From positions 1,890,501 to 1,954,500 of the forward strand of contig NZ_CP143423.1 of NCBI RefSeq assembly GCF_014337925.2: a stretch of DNA of 64,000 nucleotides, given 5' to 3'. Made by a program: the position numbers and the translations under genes. This stretch comes from Roseobacter fucihabitans. GTDB lineage: Bacteria > Pseudomonadota > Alphaproteobacteria > Rhodobacterales > Rhodobacteraceae. The notes under the pieces were generated by a model. That model was not told the origin of the DNA. It saw nothing but the letters and a program-made list of their open reading frames with translations, and did not search any database. Shown here piece after piece: positions 53,544 through 63,176 of the stretch. Position 1 is the stretch's first letter. Every line of letters begins with the position of its first letter.

Positions 53544-54176
53544 GGCGATAATCCATTCGGGATGCAGATCGAACGTGTCTTTGACCCGATCCAACATTGA
53601 GCGCACAGACCCGACTTCTGCTTGCCGGATTGATCGTCTGGCCTCCACATCGACGATCACGGCATGATCCGTGTCGATCAGGTAATTGGTGGAATAACTG
53701 AAGAACGCAGGGCCTTTACGGGCTGCCGTCCATTGGCTTGCAGGATCAGAATGGGACGTGAACTTGGGTTCAACCTCAGATGCTGCGCCAAAAGCTGCGT
53801 TATCCAAGACATCAAGATACTCCTTCACGGCACGCGGCGCATCGTTTGGATCGATGGCATTATGGTCCCAATCTTCCTTCGGCGTCGCGTTTTGTTTGTT
53901 CGCATCTGCCTCGATCAAACTGGCGTCTGCCGCAAGGCGCTGGCCACTCACCAAGCCATCCGCGATGCACCGAGCTACGGTCTTCTCGAACAGGTGTCGC
54001 AACAATGCACTCTCCCGGAAACGCCCATGCCGGTTCTTGGAGAACGTCGAGTGGTTCGGCACCGGATCAGATAGATCGAGGCGGCAAAACCAACGATACG
54101 CCAGTTTCAAATGCACCTCTTCACAAAGACGGCGCTCCGAGCGGATGCCAGAACAATAGCCCACGAGCAGCATGCG

Positions 54177-54213
54177 CCCTCTCATGCATGTAAACATGCA
54201 CTGCCGGGTAATA
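54177..54213 (-). repeat. Mobile hairpin element copy 8 (37 nt), sense in the IS1182 transposase
   Basis: On the reverse strand it begins TATTACCCGGCAGTGCATG and ends CATGAGAGGG, with a gtgcatgtttacatgcat palindrome. It is inserted at ctgatc|cgcatg, and removal restores E-L-L-I-R-M-L-L-V. Confidence 0.93.
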
Positions 54214-54516
54214 GATCAGCAGTTCTGGGTCGATGGACGGGCGGCCAGTGTGGCTATAAAAGTCCGCTAGGTATTGGCGGATGTCGCTTAGATCAACGAA
54301 CCTATCAATTGACCGCAGCAGGTGATCTTGGGGCACATGATCGTCAATCGAGAACTCGTAAAACAGCGCGCCTTGTGCTTCTTGCTTTGGTCCCAGCATC
54401 GAAATCACCCCCGTTGCTAAGGAAAATTGAATCAGCGAATAGCCACCCGATCAAGCAAGAGTTTTTCAACAGAATCGGCTCAGTGCGGCCTTCCAAAGCG
54501 GTCGCTTGAGAACTAG

Positions 54517-54960
54517 ATAAAGCACATAAAACCTCAAAGACCGGGCCTAGACGCAATCTGTTCAATAGCTGAGGGGATGGGTGTAAGCATCAACTGGCTT
54601 ATTGGTCGATCTGACGAACATCTGGCCCCCGAATTCCGAACAGAAGATTATGCGCTGTTCTGTCATTCTGTGGTGATACGGTTGCTGTCAGAATTAATGC
54701 CACTTGCCGAAGATACCCCAGAAGCATTCAACGGCGATTTGTACCAGATAAATGGAATTAGCCACGCTGATATCGCGGCGGCTGCCATGTTGGACTTTAT
54801 GTCGGTTGTGAACACCCAAGCAGGAAATGCGAGCCGCCCAAAGAGACACTTCGAACGTAATTTTAAATCGATCTGCGAAGCCGCCTTCAACAGCGGTATT
54901 CAATCTGATTTTTCGAAAATTTTCGAGCGTAAACCGTATACTAAAAGGTTGCCGAAATAA
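54517..54960 (+). pseudogene. Truncated XRE-family regulator (C-terminal part)
   Basis: The frame starts beside the IS1182 end with RPGLDAICSIAEGMGVSINW followed by LIGRSDEHLAPEF. This is the last helix of an XRE DNA-binding domain and the start of the linker in phage-repressor-like regulators. The rest (127 codons from the ATG at 54577) is a helical C-terminal domain ending KPYTKRLPK. The first two thirds of the helix-turn-helix are missing, presumably removed by the insertion. It is AT-rich compared with the flanks. Confidence 0.6.
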
Positions 54961-54993
54961 TTCGGCAAACATTGATTTCATTACATCTCAAAA

Positions 54994-55095
54994 TTATGGG
55001 GTGTCAGACCTACTGTCGCCGCCCAGGTCCGGGGATAGTGCCCCCTCGGGATGCGGGGAGAGGTTCAGGTGCGCGATGATCTCTTGTGCTGTCAT
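54994..55095 (-). pseudogene. N-terminal fragment of the split cupin_5-type protein
   Basis: The reverse-strand frame starts MTAQEIIAHLNLSPHPEG, the standard N-terminus of cupin_5 proteins (M-x-A-x-E-I-I-x-x-L-x-L-x-x-H-P-E-G-G). It then departs after HPEG and stops 16 codons later. The C-terminal remnant at 51385-51521 has the same orientation, so the island was inserted in this gene. Confidence 0.7.
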
Positions 55096-55141
55096 GACGG
55101 CAGGCTAGTCTGTTCCCAAATGCGGGCCAGGGGAGAATTTC

Positions 55142-56221
55142 ATGAAGGTCATCGTTGTGGGCGCGGGTATCATCGGTTCGCTCATCGCCTATCGTTTGGT
55201 GCAGGCCGGCGCAGAGGTCACCTTGATCGATGCAGGCTTGCCCGCGCATGCCGCATCCGGTGCCTCCTTCGGCTGGATCAACGCCAGCTTTTACGCGGAT
55301 AATGACCATTTCAATTTGCGCGCAGCCGGCATTGAGGCGCATCGCCGTCTGGCCGCTGATTTGGAGAGCGATGCCGTGCAATGGCCCGGATGCCTGTGTT
55401 GGGAGCATCAAGGTGATGCATTAGAATCGCAATATAAGGCCCTGAAGGATTTAGGATATACGGTCGATATCATCTCAGAGGTGACCTTCGCGCGGATCGA
55501 ACCTTTTGCTGTGGCACCGTCCAGAGCGCTGTATTTTCCGGGTGAAGGCTGTGTCGATCTGGCGGCATTGACCTGCGAGGCCATCGCAAGCGCGGCATCT
55601 GGTGGATTGCGTCTGATCATGGGCCATGCGGTTACCGGGTTGAGCGACGCGGGCGGGCGGATCAGCGGTGTAGAGACCGTTTCGGGACGGATTGCTGCTG
55701 ATCGGGTCGTTGTTGCCGCGGGTGTCGCCACGGAAGCGATCCTCAAAGGGGTTGGCGTGGCGTTGCCCATGCTGAAGCGGCCGGGCCTGATGGTGCGCTC
55801 TGAACCTCTCAAGCCCTTGTTGCGGCATATTCTGGTCAGCCCGGTGCAAGAGCTGCGCCAGACACCGCAGGGGCATTTACTTGCGCCCGCCGCGGCAAGC
55901 CATCAAAGTGATGCAAGTGAAAGCATCGATCAAACCCCCGATGTGCTGGCGGATCGAACCATGCAGCGGGTGAGCGCCTTGATCGGGCGGGATGTCGCCT
56001 GGGAACAGGTCACGCTGGCGCACCGTCCTGTGCCACACGATGGGCTGCCTGCGGTGGGGGCTTGCGGACCCGAAGGCCTGTATGTCACGACGATGCATTC
56101 TGGTGCCACGCTGGCGCCGCTCGTCGCGGAAATGGCGGCGTCGGAGATTATGCAGAACGCGCTCGGCAATGAGCAATCCGCGCTTCTGGCCCCCTACAGA
56201 CCGGCGCGATTCACAGATTGA
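55142..56221 (+). CDS. FAD-dependent oxidoreductase (DAO family)
   Basis: A 359-residue D-amino-acid oxidase/glycine oxidase-like flavoprotein. The FAD dinucleotide fold is at the N-terminus (VIVVGAGIIGSLIAYRLVQA with the acidic LIDAG), and the DAO-type ASGASFGWINASF follows. The C-terminal VGACGPEGLYVTTMHSGATL is the second FAD contact region. Members oxidise amino acids or sarcosine-like amines. The substrate is unknown. GGGGAG precedes the ATG. It ends convergent to and overlapping the GNAT gene by 11 bp. Confidence 0.88.
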   Translation: MKVIVVGAGIIGSLIAYRLVQAGAEVTLIDAGLPAHAASGASFGWINASFYADNDHFNLRAAGIEAHRRLAADLESDAVQWPGCLCWEHQGDALESQYKALKDLGYTVDIISEVTFARIEPFAVAPSRALYFPGEGCVDLAALTCEAIASAASGGLRLIMGHAVTGLSDAGGRISGVETVSGRIAADRVVVAAGVATEAILKGVGVALPMLKRPGLMVRSEPLKPLLRHILVSPVQELRQTPQGHLLAPAAASHQSDASESIDQTPDVLADRTMQRVSALIGRDVAWEQVTLAHRPVPHDGLPAVGACGPEGLYVTTMHSGATLAPLVAEMAASEIMQNALGNEQSALLAPYRPARFTD

Positions 56222-56722
56222 GTTCGTAAAACACCAGATGTTGCTCGGTATCCGGCGGAAGATCCGAGTAAGGACCACGGCGCTCAAATCCGAGCTTTTC
56301 ATAAAGCTTTTGGGCGGTGGTAAACTTCGCCGATGTATCAAGTAACAAGCGGAGATAGCCATCCGCACGGGCTTGCGCAATCAAGGCTCGTGACAACATC
56401 TCTCCGGCACCACTGCCACGTGCATCGGCACGGATGAACACGCGTTTGACCTCGCCGTCCGTCTCGCTCAAGGGCTGGATCATGCCGCAGCCAAAGGGCG
56501 TCTCACCGTCCTGGATCAGCATGATTTCTCCACGCGGGCGGGCATGTTTTACCGGTAAATCGGCCATCAGCAAGCGGTAGGCGTCTTGCGGGTAGAACGC
56601 CTCGACGATGTCGCGCATATCGGCGTCAAATCCCAGCAGGAATGCACGGTACTCCCAGCAAAGCTCCTGAACCACCGGCAGATCGCGCGGCATTTCAGCC
56701 GCGCGCACAGTCAACACGCTCA

Positions 56723-56723
<1 letters not shown>
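56211..56723 (-). CDS. GNAT family N-acetyltransferase
   Basis: A 170-residue acetyltransferase. The acetyl-CoA pyrophosphate loop is VKRVFIRADARGSGAGEML (Q/RxxGxG/A type), preceded by the strand FGCGMIQPLSE and followed by LRLLLDTSAKFTTAQKLYEK and GFERRGPYSDLPPDTEQH. Substrate unknown. Its start overlaps the enolase stop by one base, so it is cotranscribed downstream of eno. Confidence 0.85.
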
Positions 56724-58018
<1,295 letters not shown>

Positions 58019-58058
58019 TTATTTGCGTCATAGCGGGGTGCGCGCCGTAAGGGAAGGC

Positions 58059-58931
58059 TTAGGCGGTTTTGGCGCGCACATGACGTTCCCGCCAGAGTGT
58101 ATAGAGCCCGGAGCCGACAATGATTGCGGCACCGGAAAGGGTCCAGACATCCGGACGCTCGCTAAAGACCAGCACGCCGACAAAAAGTGCGAAAATAATA
58201 CGGGAGTAGCGGAAGGGGGTCACAAAGCTGACCTCACCAATGCGCATGGCGGCCACGATGCCGTAATAGGCCACCATACCGATCAGCAGCGCGAGGGTGA
58301 AGCAGAGCCAGTTCGCCAGCGATAGGGCTACGAGGCTGGATCCGTTGATCCACATCAGCACGCCAGCCGCCGGGATCAACACCAGAAAAGCCAAAAAACT
58401 CAACTGCATGGTCGAGGTTTCGCGCGGCACGCGCCGCGTTGCCAGATCGCGGATGCCCAGACCGATGACGCCTTGCACGGCAAAGAGCGACAGCCAATCA
58501 AAGCTCTCCATGCCCGGACGGATGATCATCAGCACACCGCCAAAGCCCACAAGGATCGCCGCCCAGCGTCGCCAACCGACCTGTTCCTGCAAGAACAGGG
58601 CCGCCCCGAGCGTCACGAAAAGTGGTGTTGCCTGAAGGATGGCGGATGCCGAGGAGAGTGGCGTCAGCGCGATGGCGGTCACGAACCCCAATGTGCCGAT
58701 CAATTCGCCCAGAGCGCGCAGGGCAATTGCGGGGGTCAACATGGCGCGGGTGAACAGGGGTTGTTGTTGTATCCGCAGGATAACGGCCGCTAAAAGCGCG
58801 CTGCCCAGGCCCAACATGCCGATGATCTGCCCCACGGGCAGGGCGAGCGCCATGAATTTGATCAGCATATCCTCGATCGCAAAGCCGAGCATCGCCAGAA
58901 CCATGAAGGCTGCGCCGCGTAGGTTGTCCAT
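58059..58931 (-). CDS. EamA/DMT-family transporter
   Basis: A 290-residue inner-membrane protein with ten predicted transmembrane helices in two EamA repeats, for example FMVLAMLGFAIEDMLIKFMA, LGFVTAIALTPLSSASAILQ and, in the second half, LALLIGMVAYYGIVAAMRIG and FSERPDVWTLSGAAIIVGSG. It is a drug/metabolite superfamily exporter of unknown substrate. It lies downstream of the long 58932-59222 gap, where I see no gene. Confidence 0.88.
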   Translation of the reverse strand: MDNLRGAAFMVLAMLGFAIEDMLIKFMALALPVGQIIGMLGLGSALLAAVILRIQQQPLFTRAMLTPAIALRALGELIGTLGFVTAIALTPLSSASAILQATPLFVTLGAALFLQEQVGWRRWAAILVGFGGVLMIIRPGMESFDWLSLFAVQGVIGLGIRDLATRRVPRETSTMQLSFLAFLVLIPAAGVLMWINGSSLVALSLANWLCFTLALLIGMVAYYGIVAAMRIGEVSFVTPFRYSRIIFALFVGVLVFSERPDVWTLSGAAIIVGSGLYTLWRERHVRAKTA

Positions 58932-59222
58932 GAAATGTCCTTTGAGACGCCGGAGGCGCGCCGATGGTGCGGGGCTTTCCAGAAATGCCGCGAAAGGTCA
59001 AGAAATTAGGGGGGTATCGATCGGTTTTTACGCTCTGCCGGTGCCAAATGAGGTCGAACGGAAAGAAGCGGTCCGTCGCAGTGTCGCGAGCGGGCAGGGC
59101 TGCAACACCGACGGGCTCGGCTGGTTCTGTCTGCTCAAAGCCGCCAAGGGATGCGCCGCCATAGGGAGATAAAACGCCGTGGAGCCAACCCGCCACAGGG
59201 TTTCAAAACCAAGTGATCCGCT
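58932..59222. other. Gene-free stretch between fur and the EamA gene
   Basis: About 290 bp with no coding potential I can support. It must hold the promoter of the EamA gene on the reverse strand and the 3' end of the fur transcript. I recognised no repeat, terminator with a T run or RNA gene. Confidence 0.4.
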
Positions 59223-59636
59223 TCAGTCCTTCTTAAGCGGTACGCCGTAAAGCTCGAGGCGATGCCCGCGCAACTCATAGCCAAGCTTGCGCGCAATGCG
59301 TTCCTGCAAGGCCTCGATTTCGGCGTCAACGAACTCGGTGACCTCGCCCGAATTCATGTCAATCAGGTGATCATGGTGATCGCGTTCGGCGTCTTCATAG
59401 CGCGCGCGCCCGTCGCCGAATTCCAGCTTATCAAGGATACCGGCCTCCTCGAACAGCTTCACGGTGCGGTAAACCGTCGCGATGGAAATACCCGCGTCCA
59501 CGCTGGAGGCGCGCGCATAGAGCTCTTCGACGTCGGGATGATCATCGCTGTCCTCCAGGACCTGCGCGATCACGCGCCGTTGTCCCGTCATGCGCAAGCC
59601 TTTGACCTCGCACCGTTTGATGATGGATTTGCTCAT
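59223..59636 (-). CDS. Fur-family metalloregulator (Fur/Mur type)
   Basis: A 137-residue ferric/manganese uptake regulator. The winged helix covers LRMTGQRRVIAQVLEDSDDH and GISIATVYRTVKLFEEAGIL. The metal-binding middle has RDHHDHLIDMNSGEVTEFVD. The C-terminal CxxC pairs of E. coli Fur are absent. In Rhodobacterales and rhizobia such proteins often act as Mur (manganese) rather than iron sensors, and the two cannot be separated here. Confidence 0.88.
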   Translation of the reverse strand: MSKSIIKRCEVKGLRMTGQRRVIAQVLEDSDDHPDVEELYARASSVDAGISIATVYRTVKLFEEAGILDKLEFGDGRARYEDAERDHHDHLIDMNSGEVTEFVDAEIEALQERIARKLGYELRGHRLELYGVPLKKD

Positions 59637-59981
59637 ACCCGCGCCCCTGAACCGTGGCCCGAAGGTGTAACGCTATTTTGCGCACGCATCCAGATGCGTT
59701 TTGAACGATTGGTTGACTTTCGCGCGGATAACCCCCATGTGGTGATCAAGCGAAGCCTTCTGCCGCGTGAGCAGTTCTGAGTGCCCGGGTGAAACCCCGC
59801 AAGTTGCGCTCCTATCTCAAGGCTCGTCGATGTTCCCAAAATCACGCGTGGGTCCAAACGCAACGAACAGGTTCCGGCATTTGGTCGCGCCTGTGATCCG
59901 TTTTGCGTGTCCCAAGCGGCGTCATGAATGGCGCGGCAAATATGCAATGCGTTGCCCTTTGGGCGCGCTGGAAAGAAACGA
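59637..59981. other. Divergent promoter region between fur and the helicase gene
   Basis: About 345 bp with no supported gene. Start codons face away on both sides, so it holds promoters for both. The helicase side may form a long 5' leader, as is usual for cold-induced DEAD-box genes, but I found no specific motif. Confidence 0.4.
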
Positions 59982-61289
59982 ATGAGCGATTTTGATATGA
60001 TGGACCTGCCAGCCAAACTGGTGGCACGTCTGACTGAAATGGGTCTGAAAGACCCGACCCCGATCCAGAAACAGGCGATCCCACATGCGCTGAATGGGCG
60101 CGACGTGATGGGTCTGGCCCAGACAGGGACGGGCAAGACGGCAGCCTTTGGCGTACCGATCGTGGCGCAGATGATGGCGCTTGAAGGGCGCCCGGCACCC
60201 AAATCGGTGCGCGGTCTGGTGTTGGCACCGACCCGTGAATTGGCCACACAGATCAGCGTCAACCTGCGCGCCTTTGCCGAAGGCACCCCAATTAAGGTGG
60301 CGATGGTCGTCGGTGGGCAATCAATTAACAACCAAATCAAGAGGTTGGAGCGCGGTGTTGATCTTCTGGTGGCGACACCGGGACGCCTGCTCGACCTGAT
60401 GGATCGCCGCGCGGTGCGGCTGAATGAAGCGGTGTTTCTGGTGCTGGACGAGGCGGATCAGATGCTCGACATGGGCTTCATCCATGATCTGCGCAAAATC
60501 GCCAGCGTGATCCCCAAGGAACGCCAAACCATGCTGTTTTCGGCCACCATGCCCAAGCAGATGAACGAACTGGCCCAAAGCTATCTGCGCAGCCCGATCC
60601 GGGTGGAAGTCTCGCCGCCGGGCAAAGCCGCCGATAAGGTCACGCAGGAAGTGCATTTTATCGCCAAATCCGAAAAACCCGCGCTGTTGATCGAAATGCT
60701 GGATAAGCACCGCGAAGAACGCGCGCTGGTATTTGGGCGTACGAAACACGGCTCTGAAAAGCTGATGAAAAACCTTGTCAAAGCCGGGTATGCCGCCGGA
60801 TCCATCCATGGCAATAAATCCCAAGGTCAGAGGGACCGCGCGATTGCCGCCTTTAAATCAGGTGAAATTAAGGTGTTGGTTGCAACGGATGTTGCCGCGC
60901 GCGGCCTGGACATCCCGGATGTGAAACACGTCTATAATTTTGATCTGCCCAATGTGCCGGATAATTATGTACACCGGATCGGGCGGACGGCGCGGGCCGG
61001 TAAAGACGGCGCGGCCATTGCCTTTTGCGCCCCCGATGAGATGGGCGAGTTGAAGGCCATTCAAAAGACCATGGGGGTCAGTATCCCGGTCGGGTCTGGA
61101 CGCCCGTGGGAAGGCGCGGATATTCCCGAAGGCACCAAGCCCAAGGGAAGGGGTCGCGGACGCGGTGGACGACCACAGGGCGGCGGTAACGGTGGCGGGG
61201 GCCAACCGGCACAGGGTCAAAAGCCCGGTGGTGGACGCAATCGTCGTCGCGGCGGCAAACCCGGTGGTGGCGGTCAACGCGCCGCCTGA
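59982..61289 (+). CDS. DEAD-box RNA helicase (RhlE-like)
   Basis: A 435-residue ATP-dependent RNA helicase. Motifs in order: Q motif (GLKDPTPIQKQAIPHAL), I (AQTGTGKTAAFG), Ia (APTRELATQI), Ib (TPGRLLDLMD), II (VLDEADQMLDMGF), III (SATMPKQ), then VATDVAARGLDIP and VI (YVHRIGRTARAGKDG). The C-terminus is a Gly/Arg-rich RGG-type tail (GRGRGRGGRPQGGGNGGGG) expected to bind RNA. The start MSDFDMMDL at 59982 follows GGAAAG. An in-frame upstream ATG is unlikely. Confidence 0.94.
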   Translation: MSDFDMMDLPAKLVARLTEMGLKDPTPIQKQAIPHALNGRDVMGLAQTGTGKTAAFGVPIVAQMMALEGRPAPKSVRGLVLAPTRELATQISVNLRAFAEGTPIKVAMVVGGQSINNQIKRLERGVDLLVATPGRLLDLMDRRAVRLNEAVFLVLDEADQMLDMGFIHDLRKIASVIPKERQTMLFSATMPKQMNELAQSYLRSPIRVEVSPPGKAADKVTQEVHFIAKSEKPALLIEMLDKHREERALVFGRTKHGSEKLMKNLVKAGYAAGSIHGNKSQGQRDRAIAAFKSGEIKVLVATDVAARGLDIPDVKHVYNFDLPNVPDNYVHRIGRTARAGKDGAAIAFCAPDEMGELKAIQKTMGVSIPVGSGRPWEGADIPEGTKPKGRGRGRGGRPQGGGNGGGGQPAQGQKPGGGRNRRRGGKPGGGGQRAA

Positions 61290-61304
61290 TCCCATCCAGA
61301 TCAT

Positions 61305-61337
61305 CCCCCGCGCCGCACAAATGGCGCGGGGGTTTGC
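61305..61337. terminator. Terminator hairpin between convergent genes
   Basis: cccccgcgcc pairs perfectly with ggcgcggggg across an eight-base loop, followed by tttg. It separates the helicase gene from the convergent DUF533 gene. Confidence 0.75.
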
Positions 61338-61339
61338 CA

Positions 61340-62125
61340 TCAGGTATAAAGCGACGGCACGCCAAGCTGGGCATGGATGTCATTGACCTCCTGCGCCTCC
61401 AGGCCATAGCCTTTGGCGAGTTTGTGCAGATATTGCGCTTCGGCCTGATCATCCAGATTGATGCCCATGACTGATACGGCATAGATCTGGGTTTCCAGGC
61501 CCTGCGGCGTTTCCTGGACCAAAGCATCGACATCCACAGGTTTTTGCATCTCGCTCTGAACGAAGGCGGCCTCATCGGCATCGACCTCATCCCCGAGCTG
61601 GCCCAAGAGCTTTTCGCGCTCAGCCTCGTCCAATGTACCGTCCGACTTTGCCGCCTGAATCATTGCGCGCAACATCAGCGCGGCGGCCGCTTCCTGATCT
61701 GCGCTGGGTTCGATTTCGCGCTGTGGCGTGGCATCAAATGCGGAATTCAGCACCTCACCGAAATTGGCGCTGCTGCTCTGGGGACGGCCCTGCATTTTGC
61801 CGCCAAGCGCACCTAGGAGGCCAGCCGCACCGGCGCCACCGGCAAGCCCAGACAGCATATCCTGCAAACCGCCGCCGCCCTTTGCGCCGCCCAGATTGTC
61901 AAGCAAACCGCCCAATCCGCCCGTCAACCCGCCCGCGGAGCCAGCCCCGGACACACCGCCTAAAAGCCCGCCAAGCATGCTCTGTAAATCACCGGATTTG
62001 CGCCCGCCTGCGCGTCCCGAAGCACCGCCCATCAGCCCGCCACCTCCGCCACGCATCACACTTTGCGCGCCCTTTGCGACAGCCACGCCAATTGCAACCT
62101 TTGCCAGCGTTTTCATGAAACTCAT
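61340..62125 (-). CDS. DUF533/TerB-like protein
   Basis: A 261-residue protein. The N-terminal half is Gly-rich low-complexity (GGGGGLMGGASGRAGG, then repeated GGLLGG and LGGLLDNLGGAKGG units), with a hydrophobic start that could associate with the membrane. The C-terminal half (about 145-261) is the TerB-like helical DUF533 domain (ALMLRAMIQAAKSDGTLDEA with the acidic metal-binding DGxLDxxE pattern, and AVSVMGINLDDQAEAQYLHK). Function unknown. It is common in proteobacteria. Confidence 0.85.
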   Translation of the reverse strand: MSFMKTLAKVAIGVAVAKGAQSVMRGGGGGLMGGASGRAGGRKSGDLQSMLGGLLGGVSGAGSAGGLTGGLGGLLDNLGGAKGGGGLQDMLSGLAGGAGAAGLLGALGGKMQGRPQSSSANFGEVLNSAFDATPQREIEPSADQEAAAALMLRAMIQAAKSDGTLDEAEREKLLGQLGDEVDADEAAFVQSEMQKPVDVDALVQETPQGLETQIYAVSVMGINLDDQAEAQYLHKLAKGYGLEAQEVNDIHAQLGVPSLYT

Positions 62126-62286
62126 GTCGAAAATCCCTCATTTTGAATACTCTGCCTGATACTGTGCCATCAATCGATCCGTGGGTAGTGGGAATAATCC
62201 GCGCGCAGCAGCTTTTTGCCTGCCGCAGGATCAATGAGGGGACCGCGCGCGATTGACATTCCCCCGCACGCGTCGCCAGTTGAGGC

Positions 62287-63174
62287 ATGGAACAGAAATC
62301 TCACATGGATGCATTTGGCGCCGCAGCCTTGATCGCGTTTGCCCTGCATCTTGCCTTTAACCAGATCGTGATCAAATTCACCAACGGTGGGTTTGGCCCG
62401 GTTTTTGCCGCAGGGCTGCGCTCGGCGGGGGCGGTGATTGTTTTGCTGATCTGGATGCGCTTGCGCGGGGTCAGTTTTCGGGTGCCGCGCAACGCAGTTC
62501 CGGCGGGTGTTTTCACCGGGTGCCTGTTTGGTCTTGAGTTTATGTGTCTTTTTTCGGCGCTGGACTTCACGACCGTAAGCCGCGCTTCGGTCATTTTTTA
62601 TTCGATGCCGGTCTGGCTCGCGGTCGCCAGCCATTTTCTGAACCCGTCGGACCGGCTTAGCGGTCTGCGCAGCGTTGGTCTGTTGATGGCCATGGCGGGC
62701 GTGGCGCTGGCGCTGCTGGATCGCAGCGACACAACGGCAAGCCTATGGGGCGATATCCTCGCGCTCACTTCTGCGTTTTGCTGGGCCGGGATCGTGCTTT
62801 GCGTCAAAATCACGCCGCTGAGCAAGGTCCCACCGGCGCAACAACTGCTGTTCCAACTGATCATCTCCGCGCCTCTCCTCTTGCTGGCTGCGGTGTTTTT
62901 CGGGGATTTTATCCGGGACCTGCGCCCCATCCACATCGCGGGCCTCCTGTTCCAGATCATCGCCATCGCCAGCCTTGGTTTCCTCGCCTGGTTCTGGCTG
63001 ATGTCGATTTATCCGGCCTCCTCCGTCGCCTCCTTCAGCTTCCTGTCACCGGTTTTCGCGGTGATCCTGGGGTGGCTGTTGTTGGATGAAACCGTGAGCC
63101 TAAAGGTCTGGATCGCCCTGAGCCTGGTGGCGGGCGGCATCTATCTCATCAACCGCCGCCCCAGATTTGCCTGA
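62287..63174 (+). CDS. EamA/DMT-family transporter
   Basis: A 295-residue membrane protein with ten hydrophobic segments in two EamA repeats: AALIAFALHLAFNQIVIKF, FSALDFTTVSRASVIFYSMP (conserved in the family), SVGLLMAMAGVALALLDRS and, at the end, ASFSFLSPVFAVILGWLLLD followed by VWIALSLVAGGIYLINR. Substrate unknown. It is not similar enough to the 58.1-kb transporter to be a recent duplicate. Confidence 0.88.
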   Translation: MEQKSHMDAFGAAALIAFALHLAFNQIVIKFTNGGFGPVFAAGLRSAGAVIVLLIWMRLRGVSFRVPRNAVPAGVFTGCLFGLEFMCLFSALDFTTVSRASVIFYSMPVWLAVASHFLNPSDRLSGLRSVGLLMAMAGVALALLDRSDTTASLWGDILALTSAFCWAGIVLCVKITPLSKVPPAQQLLFQLIISAPLLLLAAVFFGDFIRDLRPIHIAGLLFQIIAIASLGFLAWFWLMSIYPASSVASFSFLSPVFAVILGWLLLDETVSLKVWIALSLVAGGIYLINRRPRFA

Positions 63175-63176
63175 TC

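Larger units (their letters stand above)
53051..54408 (-). pseudogene. IS1182-family transposase interrupted by two hairpin elements and 3'-truncated
   Basis: Begins MISMLGPKQEAQGALFYEFS and, with the hairpins removed, is open throughout: PSIDPELLI, RMLLVGYCSGIRSERRLCEE, NHSTFSKNRHGRF, ADASLIEADANKQN, FTSHSDPASQWTAARKG, DLHPEWIIA, DTAYGSGPMLGWLV, HIPVMDKASRTDGTW, a Cys-rich insert (CQACLSEMQCCPNAD) and KKVEMLFAHLKRILGLGRL, where homology stops at the IS3 junction. It contains the DDE motifs of the family but is inactive as encoded. Confidence 0.9.
53051..54480 (-). mobile_element. Truncated IS1182-like element carrying two hairpin insertions
   Basis: The transposase gene and its upstream end are present. 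The element ends near gagtttttcaacagaatc (about 54461-54478), typical of IS1182 relatives. The 3' end is cut off at 53050/53051 by the neighbouring IS3, removing the last part of the transposase. The right boundary is approximate. Confidence 0.8.
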
